DNA of 42,269 bases from a virus: positions 1-42,269 of IMG/VR virus record IMGVR_UViG_3300028388_004293; one strand, given 5' to 3'. Shown piece by piece: positions 33,256 through 40,392 of this stretch. The stretch's first letter is position 1, and each line of letters opens with the position of its first letter. The notes under the pieces were generated by a model, which had not been told where the DNA came from, searched no databases, and saw nothing but the letters and a program-made list of their open reading frames with translations. The position numbers and the translations under genes are program-made.

Positions 33256-33275
33256 AAAGCCCTTCCTTGGGCTTT
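33256..33275 (-). promoter_or_regulatory. Hairpin between the SSB candidate and the zinc-finger gene
   Basis: AAAGCCC and GGGCTTT form a 7-bp stem around a 6-nt loop. On the minus strand it follows the ssDNA-binding-protein stop by about 25 nt but has no long T-run. It may be a weak terminator or RNA processing site. Confidence 0.45.
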
Positions 33276-33299
33276 GCAGCTTGCAGGGATACCTACCCC

Positions 33300-34031
33300 T
33301 TAGTCAAAGAGGCTGGACGTGTCAGCAGGCTGTGAGGGGCTTGTGGGAGCCTGTGCCTCGGGGTCTACTCCCTTGTTTGGATCATACTTGTCTCGCATCT
33401 GGCCCTTGTTCCGTTCAAGCCACTTTTCTTTGAGATTTGCATCTTCTCCTGCAAGAACTTCTTGGGCAGTCTTACCTTCTTCGCTGAAGATACGGTCTAC
33501 TTGATTGTAGACCCTGGGTTGGTTAGACATAACCCAATTTCCGTTGACTTGGGTACGCTTATTTTCTTGTACCTTTTGGATACCAAGCTGGACCTTCTTG
33601 CCTAGCAAGTCTACAAAGACTTCTGCCTTAGTAGGCACTTCCTTTTGTTGATCACGATCATAAATATTAACTAGCTTTTCTTCTCGATTACTTGTTTTTA
33701 GAGAAGTGCCTGTGGCAATGCGACAAAGATGGTCTGCATGGGTAAAGCCAGGTAGAGGATACTCAACACCATCACGGGTATAAGTTGTCTTGTTGCCTTT
33801 AGCATCTCCTGATGCAATCCAAAAAGATTCCTTGAACTCAAAACCCGTGTCACTTTCAAAGTGACAATGCATTGCAAGAGCACCGCTTGCAGACTTACCA
33901 AGATAAGCCAGCTTTACTGTCATGGGGTAAACATCGCTTTCTACAGTGCGTACAGGACTGCTTGGCAAGCTGTCTGAAGTATCTTTGGCTTGTTCTGCTT
34001 CGTTCAGATTAACGTCGTCTAGTAGGCTCAT
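33300..34031 (-). CDS. Probable ssDNA-binding protein (N4 gp45-like by position)
   Basis: The 243-residue protein has a polar N-terminus (MSLLDDVNLNEAEQAKDTSD). A beta-rich core follows at about 30-175 (YPMTVKLAYLGKSASGALAM, KESFWIASGDAKGNKTTYT, KVQLGIQKVQ) that could be an OB fold. A charged helix comes next, then a disordered P/S/Q tail ending TSSLFD. An acidic tail with terminal aromatic residue is the usual partner-binding tip of phage and bacterial SSBs. It lies directly downstream of the RecA-like ATPase and primase genes, as in N4, where gp45 is the SSB. The hairpin at 34082-34096 lies just upstream. No signature motif exists, so this is a moderate call. Confidence 0.65.
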   Translation of the reverse strand: MSLLDDVNLNEAEQAKDTSDSLPSSPVRTVESDVYPMTVKLAYLGKSASGALAMHCHFESDTGFEFKESFWIASGDAKGNKTTYTRDGVEYPLPGFTHADHLCRIATGTSLKTSNREEKLVNIYDRDQQKEVPTKAEVFVDLLGKKVQLGIQKVQENKRTQVNGNWVMSNQPRVYNQVDRIFSEEGKTAQEVLAGEDANLKEKWLERNKGQMRDKYDPNKGVDPEAQAPTSPSQPADTSSLFD

Positions 34032-34073
34032 AATAAGTTTCTCAAAAGTTGTTGAAAAGAGTATTAATATACT

Positions 34074-34097
34074 CCAAAAAAGGGGGCGGAGCCCCCT
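34074..34097 (-). promoter_or_regulatory. TCC-loop hairpin: N4-type virion RNA polymerase promoter and/or terminator
   Basis: On the minus strand GGGGGC-TCC-GCCCCC is followed by TTTTTT and GGAGTAT. On the template (plus) strand the loop is GGA. As I recall the N4 P2 early promoter, its template hairpin is GAAGC-GGA-GCTTC followed by four A and CC. Here the key template bases G-11, G-10 and G-8 are the same, and an A-run then CC follows. It also meets the definition of an intrinsic terminator after the gene at 34125. It points toward the SSB gene. Confidence 0.6.
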
Positions 34098-34124
34098 AAG
34101 TTACTAAATATTACATGATATATA

Positions 34125-34847
34125 TTAAGGATTATAATAACTGTGAGTGTGGTCAAGTACTGCTTGAATATCATTATCAATATAGGTATAGGACTTGTCC
34201 CACATACCCATAGGAGCACGAATACGTTCGTTAACAGTATCCTTAGTTAGTTTGGTTTGAAAAACATATTTATACCCTAAAACCTCATCCTCCTCTGTAA
34301 TATTAAGTAAAGGGTTTTCATAGCCTTCTAAAAGTTTGAGAGGGACTTTTTTAGCCCCTATTACTTGAGTAAAGAAGGCTTCTATTCCCTTAGTCATTAG
34401 GCTTCCTTTTACTTTCACCATAGTTTCTACAACAAGTTCTTTATCATTATAGATATCTGAAGTATGGGCAATAAAGATAATATTTTTAGTGCTTTTTGCT
34501 ACTTGGTCTTGCATCAAGTCTTGAAAGAACTTTGCATAACTTCCCCATGCTCCTCTTGTATCTGAAGAAGGAAGCACATACTGAGACTCATACATATCCA
34601 TAAGGAAGGTAAGACTATCTACAACAACAGTATGGATATTTTCAGATTGTTCTACTGCTTCAATAGCAGAAGGAACAAACAAAGGGTCAGTAACAACTTT
34701 ACTTTTAAATTTATATGGAAAAGGCAGATCTTTTCCAGATTCACAGTTTAGAAAGTAAACTCCTTCTGGATCATTAATATTGTGCAGAGAAGCGCTTTTA
34801 CCTGATGCACTTTTGCCTGAAATAAGAATAAGCTTTTTGTTAATCAT
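34125..34847 (-). CDS. RecA-like ATPase (Sak4-type recombination/replication protein)
   Basis: The 240-residue protein begins MINKKLILISGKSASGKSAS, a Walker A motif (GKSASGKS, residues 11-18). A Walker B-like strand HTVVVDSLTFLMDMY and a later strand NIIFIAHTSDIYND follow. The length and layout match the small phage RecA-fold ATPases annotated as Sak4 or AAA ATPase, which act with the phage SSB in strand annealing or recombination-dependent replication. Its start overlaps the primase-helicase stop by ATGA and the SSB gene follows, a natural functional unit. The exact activity is inferred. Confidence 0.75.
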   Translation of the reverse strand: MINKKLILISGKSASGKSASLHNINDPEGVYFLNCESGKDLPFPYKFKSKVVTDPLFVPSAIEAVEQSENIHTVVVDSLTFLMDMYESQYVLPSSDTRGAWGSYAKFFQDLMQDQVAKSTKNIIFIAHTSDIYNDKELVVETMVKVKGSLMTKGIEAFFTQVIGAKKVPLKLLEGYENPLLNITEEDEVLGYKYVFQTKLTKDTVNERIRAPMGMWDKSYTYIDNDIQAVLDHTHSYYNP

Positions 34848-37021
34848 TGGTTAGCTTCAATATACTTTTTGCTGATAGATACCATGATGGTACCTAAAAT
34901 TTCACTGGTATCTAAGGGAGTAGAAAACTTTTCATTCATAGCAATAATGTTATTTTTGATAGAATCTAAATCCATGTTCTGTTCCACAAGATAGGCTCCA
35001 TACTTAAACAAAACATTATTTCTATTACCCTCATCAGACTGGTTTAAAAACCATCTTTCTAGCTTAGAAAGATTACCTTGTTTATTATGGAGAGCTTGTG
35101 TTTCTTGGGCTTTTTTAGTGTTAGGAATAAATTGGATAGGGTTTAAGAGTTCTCCTTCGTTAAACCAAGAGTCTCCAGGGTATGTTTCCCACTTTCTAGC
35201 CCTATCGGCAGTTGCTGTGTCACAGTCGAAGGGTAGCCAGTTATATAGATTACGCATAAATTGCTTATAATCATTTTTATCCAACTCTACTACTAGGCTA
35301 AGCGGAAGAATAATCCTAAACCTGTTATTTTCTGGAGTATGTGACTTGGTAGTGTGCATAAACCAGGTATACTCAGACAATAGTTGCTTAGCGCTTGAAA
35401 GTGAAACCTGTCCATCACAATCAATTACTGCTAAGTTGAATCCTGGAATTACAAACGTGTCGGCTCTATAACCTCCTTTATTGGGTAATTCCGGGTTTTC
35501 TTCTAATCTGTGAGCACACCAGTGCATCCCTGATGCTGTACAAAGCTTTTGGATGTTTAGCCATTTACCTTGCTTATTTGTATAATTTTCTGTAATTTCC
35601 CTACTCATGGACAGAATAATATTGTCCATACTAGTAGGGGCCATAGTTTTGCCAGAATGAAAAGAGATATCATCAGCTTTTCGTGTAGTAATAGCCATAT
35701 TATGTTGATAGCCATGTGCTATGGCTAACTTCATCATGTCCCGTCTGGTTGCTTCACTTCCCTTGTAAAAAGGTAGGTCTTCCATAAGGTCAGCTTCCGT
35801 CACCTCTCTTCCTATCGTACAAATATAACTTGCTAGTTTTACATAAGGCTTATCTCTATTTAAAATTTGTTGAAAAGCAGTACCACTTTCTTCAGCCAAA
35901 GCAATAGCATACTCTAGATGCTCTTCTTTTACAGAAATACTTTGATCCACAAAAGCATAGATAGCAGCCATTTTAGCTGTTTTGAAATACCTGTTTTTCA
36001 TTTCTGCTCTACGCACTTCTTCATATTCAGAAAATGCTTTAGAGCGCTTATCACAGTATAACCTATAATCAATAAGCTTAAGGGTTACATCTTTGTCCAT
36101 TTGTTTAGTAGTTCCATGAAGAACAGCTTCTGCTAAATTTCCAAATTGAGAAGATAGTTGTAAAAGAAAATCTTGTGCTTTAGTGTCTGTAAAAATATTA
36201 TATACTTCTTCTGGAGTATACTCTTTAGAGTTTGGTTTATATTTACTATATCCAAAGAAACAACGTCTGGCAAAACCAGTATCTAACATGTCATAGAATT
36301 CTTCTTCTGTCTTGGAGCCATTAAGAAGTTTGGTAGGAGTACCAAATAGCAACATGTTAGCTGGAGTAATGCCAAATAGCTCTTCCGATCTAGCATTATC
36401 TTTTGTATGCTTAACAAGTTTTTGTTTGATTTTACCTACATCATAGAGTTCCAAAAAGCTTGTAAGTACATCCATATTTCCTAGAAGATTAGAGCCAATT
36501 TCATCTAGCTCTAAGTTCATAGAGCCAGTACCTGCTAGAAGCAGTTTATGGCGCATTTGTTTGATTGCTGCGCTAGTGCCTGAATCAAAGCTAAAGACCA
36601 TAGGTCCTGCAGCTTCAAACTCTTGTTCTAGCATTTCTTGTTCAACTTGCACGTCTCCAGTACGCCCAGCTTTGTTAGCCCGCTTGATTGCGTGTTTAGC
36701 AAGAGTCTTTTCAGCAATAACACCAAAGGTTTCTGTAAGGTAGCGGTCTCTAAAAGTATTAATTACTTCGTCTTCTAAGATATGCATACTTCTACCTTTA
36801 CCAGAGCCAGAAGTAGCTAGATTGATAACATAAGCATTTACTGGAATAGTGCCTGTACCTTCTATCTTTACCTTTACCCGCATCATAGATGCTAGCTTTG
36901 CAAAGTAGTATGAAACCATCATACGAAAGAAAGTGCGATCTTGGTTTTGTGTTTTGTCACATAGAATGTCTACTAACTTTTCTGTAACAGGGTGAAAGGG
37001 AAACTTTTCAATACCTTTCAT
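34844..37021 (-). CDS. Helicase-primase: N-terminal DUF3987-like ATPase, C-terminal archaeo-eukaryotic-type primase
   Basis: The 725-residue protein carries a P-loop ATPase at about residues 60-260 with Walker A SGSGKGRS (71-78), Walker B NLELDEIG (169-176), LLFGTPTKLL (sensor-like) and an arginine finger in GFARRCFFGY. The C-terminal part from about 485 holds a primase-polymerase domain: motif I AVIDCDG (D534, D536), motif II TTKSHTPENNRFRI (H561, R567, R569) and motif III FDCDTATADRARKWETYPG (D599, D601). A helical tail ends the protein. The N4 primase gp43 has similar length. The protein would unwind and prime phage DNA. The order ATPase-then-primase is the reverse of the usual primase-helicase. 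Confidence 0.78.
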   Translation of the reverse strand: MKGIEKFPFHPVTEKLVDILCDKTQNQDRTFFRMMVSYYFAKLASMMRVKVKIEGTGTIPVNAYVINLATSGSGKGRSMHILEDEVINTFRDRYLTETFGVIAEKTLAKHAIKRANKAGRTGDVQVEQEMLEQEFEAAGPMVFSFDSGTSAAIKQMRHKLLLAGTGSMNLELDEIGSNLLGNMDVLTSFLELYDVGKIKQKLVKHTKDNARSEELFGITPANMLLFGTPTKLLNGSKTEEEFYDMLDTGFARRCFFGYSKYKPNSKEYTPEEVYNIFTDTKAQDFLLQLSSQFGNLAEAVLHGTTKQMDKDVTLKLIDYRLYCDKRSKAFSEYEEVRRAEMKNRYFKTAKMAAIYAFVDQSISVKEEHLEYAIALAEESGTAFQQILNRDKPYVKLASYICTIGREVTEADLMEDLPFYKGSEATRRDMMKLAIAHGYQHNMAITTRKADDISFHSGKTMAPTSMDNIILSMSREITENYTNKQGKWLNIQKLCTASGMHWCAHRLEENPELPNKGGYRADTFVIPGFNLAVIDCDGQVSLSSAKQLLSEYTWFMHTTKSHTPENNRFRIILPLSLVVELDKNDYKQFMRNLYNWLPFDCDTATADRARKWETYPGDSWFNEGELLNPIQFIPNTKKAQETQALHNKQGNLSKLERWFLNQSDEGNRNNVLFKYGAYLVEQNMDLDSIKNNIIAMNEKFSTPLDTSEILGTIMVSISKKYIEANQ

Positions 37022-37155
37022 TTTGTATACCTTTTCCTACGATAGGGAGCTTTTCTTTTTAGCTTATACTTACGTCTGTTTCTTTTTGGTTCAGACAATT
37101 GATTTAGTATTTCTTGTACAGCAACGATAATAATCTTTCTTGTGAAAGAGTTCAT
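37018..37155 (-). CDS. Tiny, highly basic protein
   Basis: 45 residues: a helix (MNSFTRKIIIVAVQEILNQL) followed by a tail composed mainly of K, R and Y (SEPKRNRRKYKLKRKAPYRR). It starts 3 nt after the nuclease stop and overlaps the primase start by ATGA, so it is translated between two replication genes. Its charge suggests DNA or RNA binding. No family is recognised. Confidence 0.55.
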   Translation of the reverse strand: MNSFTRKIIIVAVQEILNQLSEPKRNRRKYKLKRKAPYRRKRYTK

Positions 37156-37158
37156 AAG

Positions 37159-38136
37159 TCATTTAAGTAAACCTTGTTCTTTAAGCTGTTCTGCTTGTAA
37201 GCAAATGGGTTTAGCTGCACAGTAGTGGCAGCGTTTAACTTGCCCAGGTCGCTTGATAACAACACCTGAACTGTTGTCCATCATTTTCTTTTGGTTTGCT
37301 TCCAACTCAGAAGTAAACAGTTTAGTAGCTCTTTTTAAATTATTGGGGTTTTTATAATAAGCCCATTTAGTTTCTTCTGGCCAAAGCTCTTCTAAAGGAC
37401 ATTCAGGAATATCTTTTTGGTCAGCATCAATATACATATCAACTAGATTAACCTTATTTTTAATATATTCCTCTGTTTCTTCTATAGACATTAAAGGATA
37501 TTGTTTTACTAACACACGAGTTTGAGGGTAATCTTTGCTTCTTTCAGCTTCGTAAGGTTTCCAGTCTGTAAACAGATAATTAATGTTTAAAATATCGCTT
37601 GTAATAATATTAGGGTTTAACCACTTATAAATACTGCCTTGTTTAATGTAATTGTTTACATTGCTACCGCTAATGTAATTGTAAGTTTGTGTAGTTTTTA
37701 TGTCATACAGCTCACCATCAAAAACTAAATCAAACTTACCTGAAATAGTATACCCATAAACTTCTTTGTTTGTTCTTTTTTCAATATGAACAAAAATAGC
37801 ATCTGTAGGGTATTCTTTTTCAAATACTGGATTGATTACAATTCTATTAATTAGTTTATCTGAGTAGCCTAACGCTTTTAAAGCTTCTTGAGCTTTAAAC
37901 AACCAAGCTCTTTCTACTGCATCATGAACTGCAGTTCCTAGCTTAGAAGAGACTAATTCTAAAATATCAACTTCTACAGGTGCTTCTTGTACCCTATTAC
38001 TAAGAATGATACTTTTTATTGGTTTTTGTAAACTAGTCCCACTAATGATTTTTTTGCTAGACGCAAGATCATAATCAGAACTAGCAGCTAGCCATACAGC
38101 TAAAGGTAAGCCAATATCATCTTTGTAAGTAAACAA
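37159..38136 (-). CDS. PD-(D/E)XK exonuclease (Cas4/RecB-like)
   Basis: The 325-residue protein contains the nuclease core GKFDLVFDGELYDIKTTQTY (about residues 133-152), where the D of FDLVFDG and the DIK triad bind the metal. KLGTAVHDAVERAW around 70 is the typical leading helix with His. Near the C-terminus KRCHYCAAKPICLQ shows three cysteines, as in RecB/Cas4-type nucleases with an iron-sulphur cluster, but the fourth Cys is less clear (a Cys near 245 is a candidate). The start is TTG at 38136, preceded by AGGAG. The nuclease would degrade host DNA or process recombination ends. Fold assignment is confident; cluster binding is inferred. Confidence 0.78.
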   Translation of the reverse strand: MFTYKDDIGLPLAVWLAASSDYDLASSKKIISGTSLQKPIKSIILSNRVQEAPVEVDILELVSSKLGTAVHDAVERAWLFKAQEALKALGYSDKLINRIVINPVFEKEYPTDAIFVHIEKRTNKEVYGYTISGKFDLVFDGELYDIKTTQTYNYISGSNVNNYIKQGSIYKWLNPNIITSDILNINYLFTDWKPYEAERSKDYPQTRVLVKQYPLMSIEETEEYIKNKVNLVDMYIDADQKDIPECPLEELWPEETKWAYYKNPNNLKRATKLFTSELEANQKKMMDNSSGVVIKRPGQVKRCHYCAAKPICLQAEQLKEQGLLK

Positions 38137-38148
38137 TATTATTCTCCT

Positions 38149-38170
38149 AAAAAAGCGCCCGGAGGGCGCT
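38149..38170 (-). promoter_or_regulatory. Second TCC-loop hairpin: terminator and/or virion-polymerase promoter
   Basis: Minus-strand AGCGCCC-TCC-GGGCGCT is followed by TTTTT and then AGGAG, which is also the ribosome-binding site of the nuclease gene. The loop trinucleotide equals that of the 34-kb hairpin, but the template base equivalent to -8 is C rather than G. It ends the nrdB transcript in the terminator reading and starts the nuclease-primase-ATPase operon in the promoter reading. Confidence 0.6.
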
Positions 38171-38193
38171 CTTATTTTACGTAAGTATATAAA

Positions 38194-39279
38194 TTACATA
38201 ACTGAATCAAATTGGGAATCCTTTGTAATACCTTCAAATGTTAAGGCACCCCCTGTTTGATATTCAGTTACTCTAGTTTCAAAGAAATTTTTCTCTTTAT
38301 TAAGCTCAAGTACTTCACTGAACCAAGGAAAACAGTGTGTAGGCTTAGGTTCTCGGAAATAGTCAGGTAAACCAATACTGCGTAATCTCATGTTTACAAA
38401 AAATCTTGTAGTTTCTTTATGCCCAGCAACAGAATAACCTACAAGTTCCCCTTGAGAAAAAGTATATTCTACAAATTGATCTTCTAGCTCAACAGCCCTA
38501 TCAATATCTTTGTGAATAGTAGCAATAGTTTTTTCGGTTAAAATTTCAGGGTGCTGTTTTAGAAGTTCTCTAATAAGCCTTACACCAAATAAAACATGTT
38601 GCTGCTCATCACGTAAAATATATTGGAATTGCTCTGCTGTATTTCTGAATCTTTTTTGTCTAGCAAGTGCTTGAACAGGACCAGAAAGGTTCATCCAAAA
38701 CCATACGCCCTCAAAAATAAGGAACCAAAAGAAAGCAGCACGGAAAAAGTGGATACGTTCTTGTTCAGTAATACCATCTCTTGTCATAAAATTTGTATAG
38801 GCAGTATGTATCAAAGGCTCACTAATCTCTTGGGCCATCTTGACACGTTGTTGCATAACAGGAATATGTTTCCAACGGTCATAAATATTATTAGGGCCTG
38901 AAACAGGAATACCTAGATTTTCAATACAGTATCTATAACTACGAGTATGTAAGGCTTCATCCCACACAAGCCTTTTCATAAAGTGCTTAAGTTCTGCTGG
39001 TTCTAGAATCTGTAAAAAAGTTTCTGCTGCATCATCCCCTCGCTCAATATCAAATGTAGTGAGCTGAGCCATAACAGATTCAAAAATATGTTTATAGTTT
39101 TCTGGTAAGTTTTGATCATTATAGTCAGCTACATCCCAATGGACTTGAATTTCTTCAGGTGCCCAATTGTTGTTTTCTTGTTCTCGTGACATCTCCCACG
39201 CCCAAAGATATTCAAAAGGCTCAAGCTGGTAAGAGTCACAAGGACCAAATAAGGGTTTAGGGTTAGATTTGTTGTTCAT
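38194..39279 (-). CDS. nrdB: Ribonucleotide reductase small (beta) subunit, class I
   Basis: The 361-residue protein houses the di-iron/tyrosyl radical cofactor that supports reduction of ribonucleotides. Candidate metal ligands are D77 (TTFDIERGDD), E108 and H111 (WDEALHTRSYRY), E190 (FLIFEGVWFW), E225 and H228 (ILRDEQQHVLFG). The radical tyrosine is Y115, with the same E-x-x-H-x-x-x-Y spacing as E. coli. The C-terminus ends SQFDSVM, a tail expected to dock into the large subunit. No large-subunit gene (nrdA) appears in this window; it may lie beyond the right edge or be supplied by the host. The gene is followed by a hairpin with a T-run. Confidence 0.93.
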   Translation of the reverse strand: MNNKSNPKPLFGPCDSYQLEPFEYLWAWEMSREQENNNWAPEEIQVHWDVADYNDQNLPENYKHIFESVMAQLTTFDIERGDDAAETFLQILEPAELKHFMKRLVWDEALHTRSYRYCIENLGIPVSGPNNIYDRWKHIPVMQQRVKMAQEISEPLIHTAYTNFMTRDGITEQERIHFFRAAFFWFLIFEGVWFWMNLSGPVQALARQKRFRNTAEQFQYILRDEQQHVLFGVRLIRELLKQHPEILTEKTIATIHKDIDRAVELEDQFVEYTFSQGELVGYSVAGHKETTRFFVNMRLRSIGLPDYFREPKPTHCFPWFSEVLELNKEKNFFETRVTEYQTGGALTFEGITKDSQFDSVM

Positions 39280-39353
39280 GCTGTGGTCTCTTAGTTGTGA
39301 AGTTCAGCGTGTTTGAGGGCTTCAAAGGTTGAATCCTAGTCTTTACTGTCTAG

Positions 39354-39707
39354 CTACGTAATCGTCATGGTTGCGTACTCATGCACGAGCGCGTGCATGT
39401 CTTCGTCGGGCGCTACGCAGAAGCCTAGCTCAAGTAGATTAAAAGCAAGGTCGGCACAGGTCTCGCAGTGCCAGTAGGGCGCCATCGGGATGGGCTCACC
39501 TTCGCCCCAAATGCTCTCCTCAATGCTGAGGGGTGCGGGGTAGCGCTCGCGATCCCAGCGTGCTGTGAGCGCGCCTTGTTCAATCAGCTCGCCGCAGGAC
39601 TTGCACCTCCGCCGGCGGCCGTCAGTCGGCGTGTTGGTGTAGTCGTCTGGGTACGTGTAATACCAATCGGCATCATCGTTCACTTCGCATTCGCATGTGA
39701 GTGTCAT
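39354..39707 (-). CDS. Cysteine-rich zinc-finger-like protein, GC-rich paralogue of 32877-33227
   Basis: The 117-residue product starts MTLTCECEVNDDADWYYTYP and contains CECEV, RRRRCKSCGELIEQG, HCETCADLAFNLLELGF and FCVAPDEDMHALVHEYA. It shares its whole domain plan with the gene at 32877-33227. The base composition is strikingly high in GC compared with every neighbour, and codons such as GCG, CGC and CTC are used freely. This suggests recent gain from a GC-rich phage or host, or a source that also gave rise to the older paralogue. GAGGAATAACG precedes the ATG. Function unknown, zinc binding inferred. Confidence 0.7.
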   Translation of the reverse strand: MTLTCECEVNDDADWYYTYPDDYTNTPTDGRRRRCKSCGELIEQGALTARWDRERYPAPLSIEESIWGEGEPIPMAPYWHCETCADLAFNLLELGFCVAPDEDMHALVHEYATMTIT

Positions 39708-39819
39708 CGTTATTCCTCATGGATGTTAATAATCATTGGTTTCTCTTCTTTAAGTTTAATGTTTATTGCGGTATCTTTTGGTTTCTGTCAAAAGGTTCCA
39801 TAAGTTTCTTGTATGTCTG

Positions 39820-39956
39820 TTAGTCGTCTTTGCCGGTGAGGTCGTCAAACATTTTGTCCTCGCCATGCCTGTAACCGACTGAGTAACCCCAGCCAAATAC
39901 GGCGATGGCTAAAAGACGGCGATGGCTAAAAGTATGTATCCTGCTGCTTCGATCAT
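39820..39956 (-). pseudogene. Small membrane-protein gene frameshifted by a 17-bp tandem duplication
   Basis: The start (ATGA overlap with the upstream gene) and reading give MIEAAGYILLAIAV, then the frame breaks at a stop because ACGGCGATGGCTAAAAG is present twice in tandem (39899-39915 and 39916-39932). Removing one copy restores a 39-residue product: MIEAAGYILLAIAVFGWGYS, a single membrane span, then a polar end with YRHGEDKMFDDLTGKDD. The intact frame has a regular stop at 39820, so it was recently coding. The current product would be a 15-residue peptide. Confidence 0.65.
39899..39932. repeat. Perfect 17-bp tandem duplication
   Basis: Two exact copies of ACGGCGATGGCTAAAAG lie head to tail. 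The length is not a multiple of three, so it shifts the frame of the gene around it. Slippage or an assembly error could each explain it. Confidence 0.9.
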
Positions 39957-40351
39957 TTGTCAAACCTCTCGGTTGATTCGTAGTGTGGGTTGGGGTGATT
40001 TGGGCGATGCTTTTCTAAAAGAAGGTAGTTGAAAGCATCAACAAGAAACTCTTGGTTGCCGGTCTCTTCATAGAGGTCGATTTTTTCTTTCAGTCGCTGG
40101 ATGAAAGTCTTGGCTTTACCTTGTCGGGCTGCCTCATCGTAGGACATTCCTTCAGCCGAGCGTTGTTCATAGCGAAAAGCTCCCATCAGCTTGCGAGCTG
40201 AAGCATGGTGAATAAACCAGTTAATGACTCCTTCCTCACCGAAGAACTCGTTGTGAGAAGCTTCAGCGTTTGAGGAAGAAAATGTGCCAACGGGAGAAAG
40301 CATGCACTGAGCATAAATACGATTTCTAAGGTGGTCGTTGATTCGTTTCAT
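39953..40351 (-). CDS. Conserved phage protein of unknown function
   Basis: The 132-residue product reads MKRINDHLRNRIYAQCMLSP, then NEFFGEEGVINWFIHHASAR, and ends with AFNYLLLEKHRPNHPNPHYE. The C-terminal pattern RLKEK...Y.ETGN.EFLVDAFNYLLLE..HPNH is familiar from several phage hypothetical proteins and resembles all-alpha nucleotide-pyrophosphohydrolase helices without the clear metal motif. Composition is richer in GC than the polymerase genes. Its stop overlaps the small membrane pseudogene as ATGA. No function is claimed. Confidence 0.65.
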   Translation of the reverse strand: MKRINDHLRNRIYAQCMLSPVGTFSSSNAEASHNEFFGEEGVINWFIHHASARKLMGAFRYEQRSAEGMSYDEAARQGKAKTFIQRLKEKIDLYEETGNQEFLVDAFNYLLLEKHRPNHPNPHYESTERFDK

Positions 40352-40369
40352 GGTTAAAACTTAGCACTA

Positions 40370-40381
40370 GGTTATATAACC
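40370..40381. promoter_or_regulatory. Perfect 12-bp AT palindrome
   Basis: GGTTATATAACC lies in the 41-bp gap between the polymerase C-terminal gene and the 132-residue gene. It could be an operator, or the TATAAC could be a -10 element on the minus strand, but no good -35 lies 17 nt upstream. Confidence 0.35.
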
Positions 40382-40392
40382 AATAATTTTAA

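Noticed and set aside
39713-39780. TTGACA at the 39.8-kb gap as a promoter for the GC-rich zinc-finger gene
   Set aside because: No acceptable -10 lies 16-18 nt downstream of the TTGACA on the minus strand.
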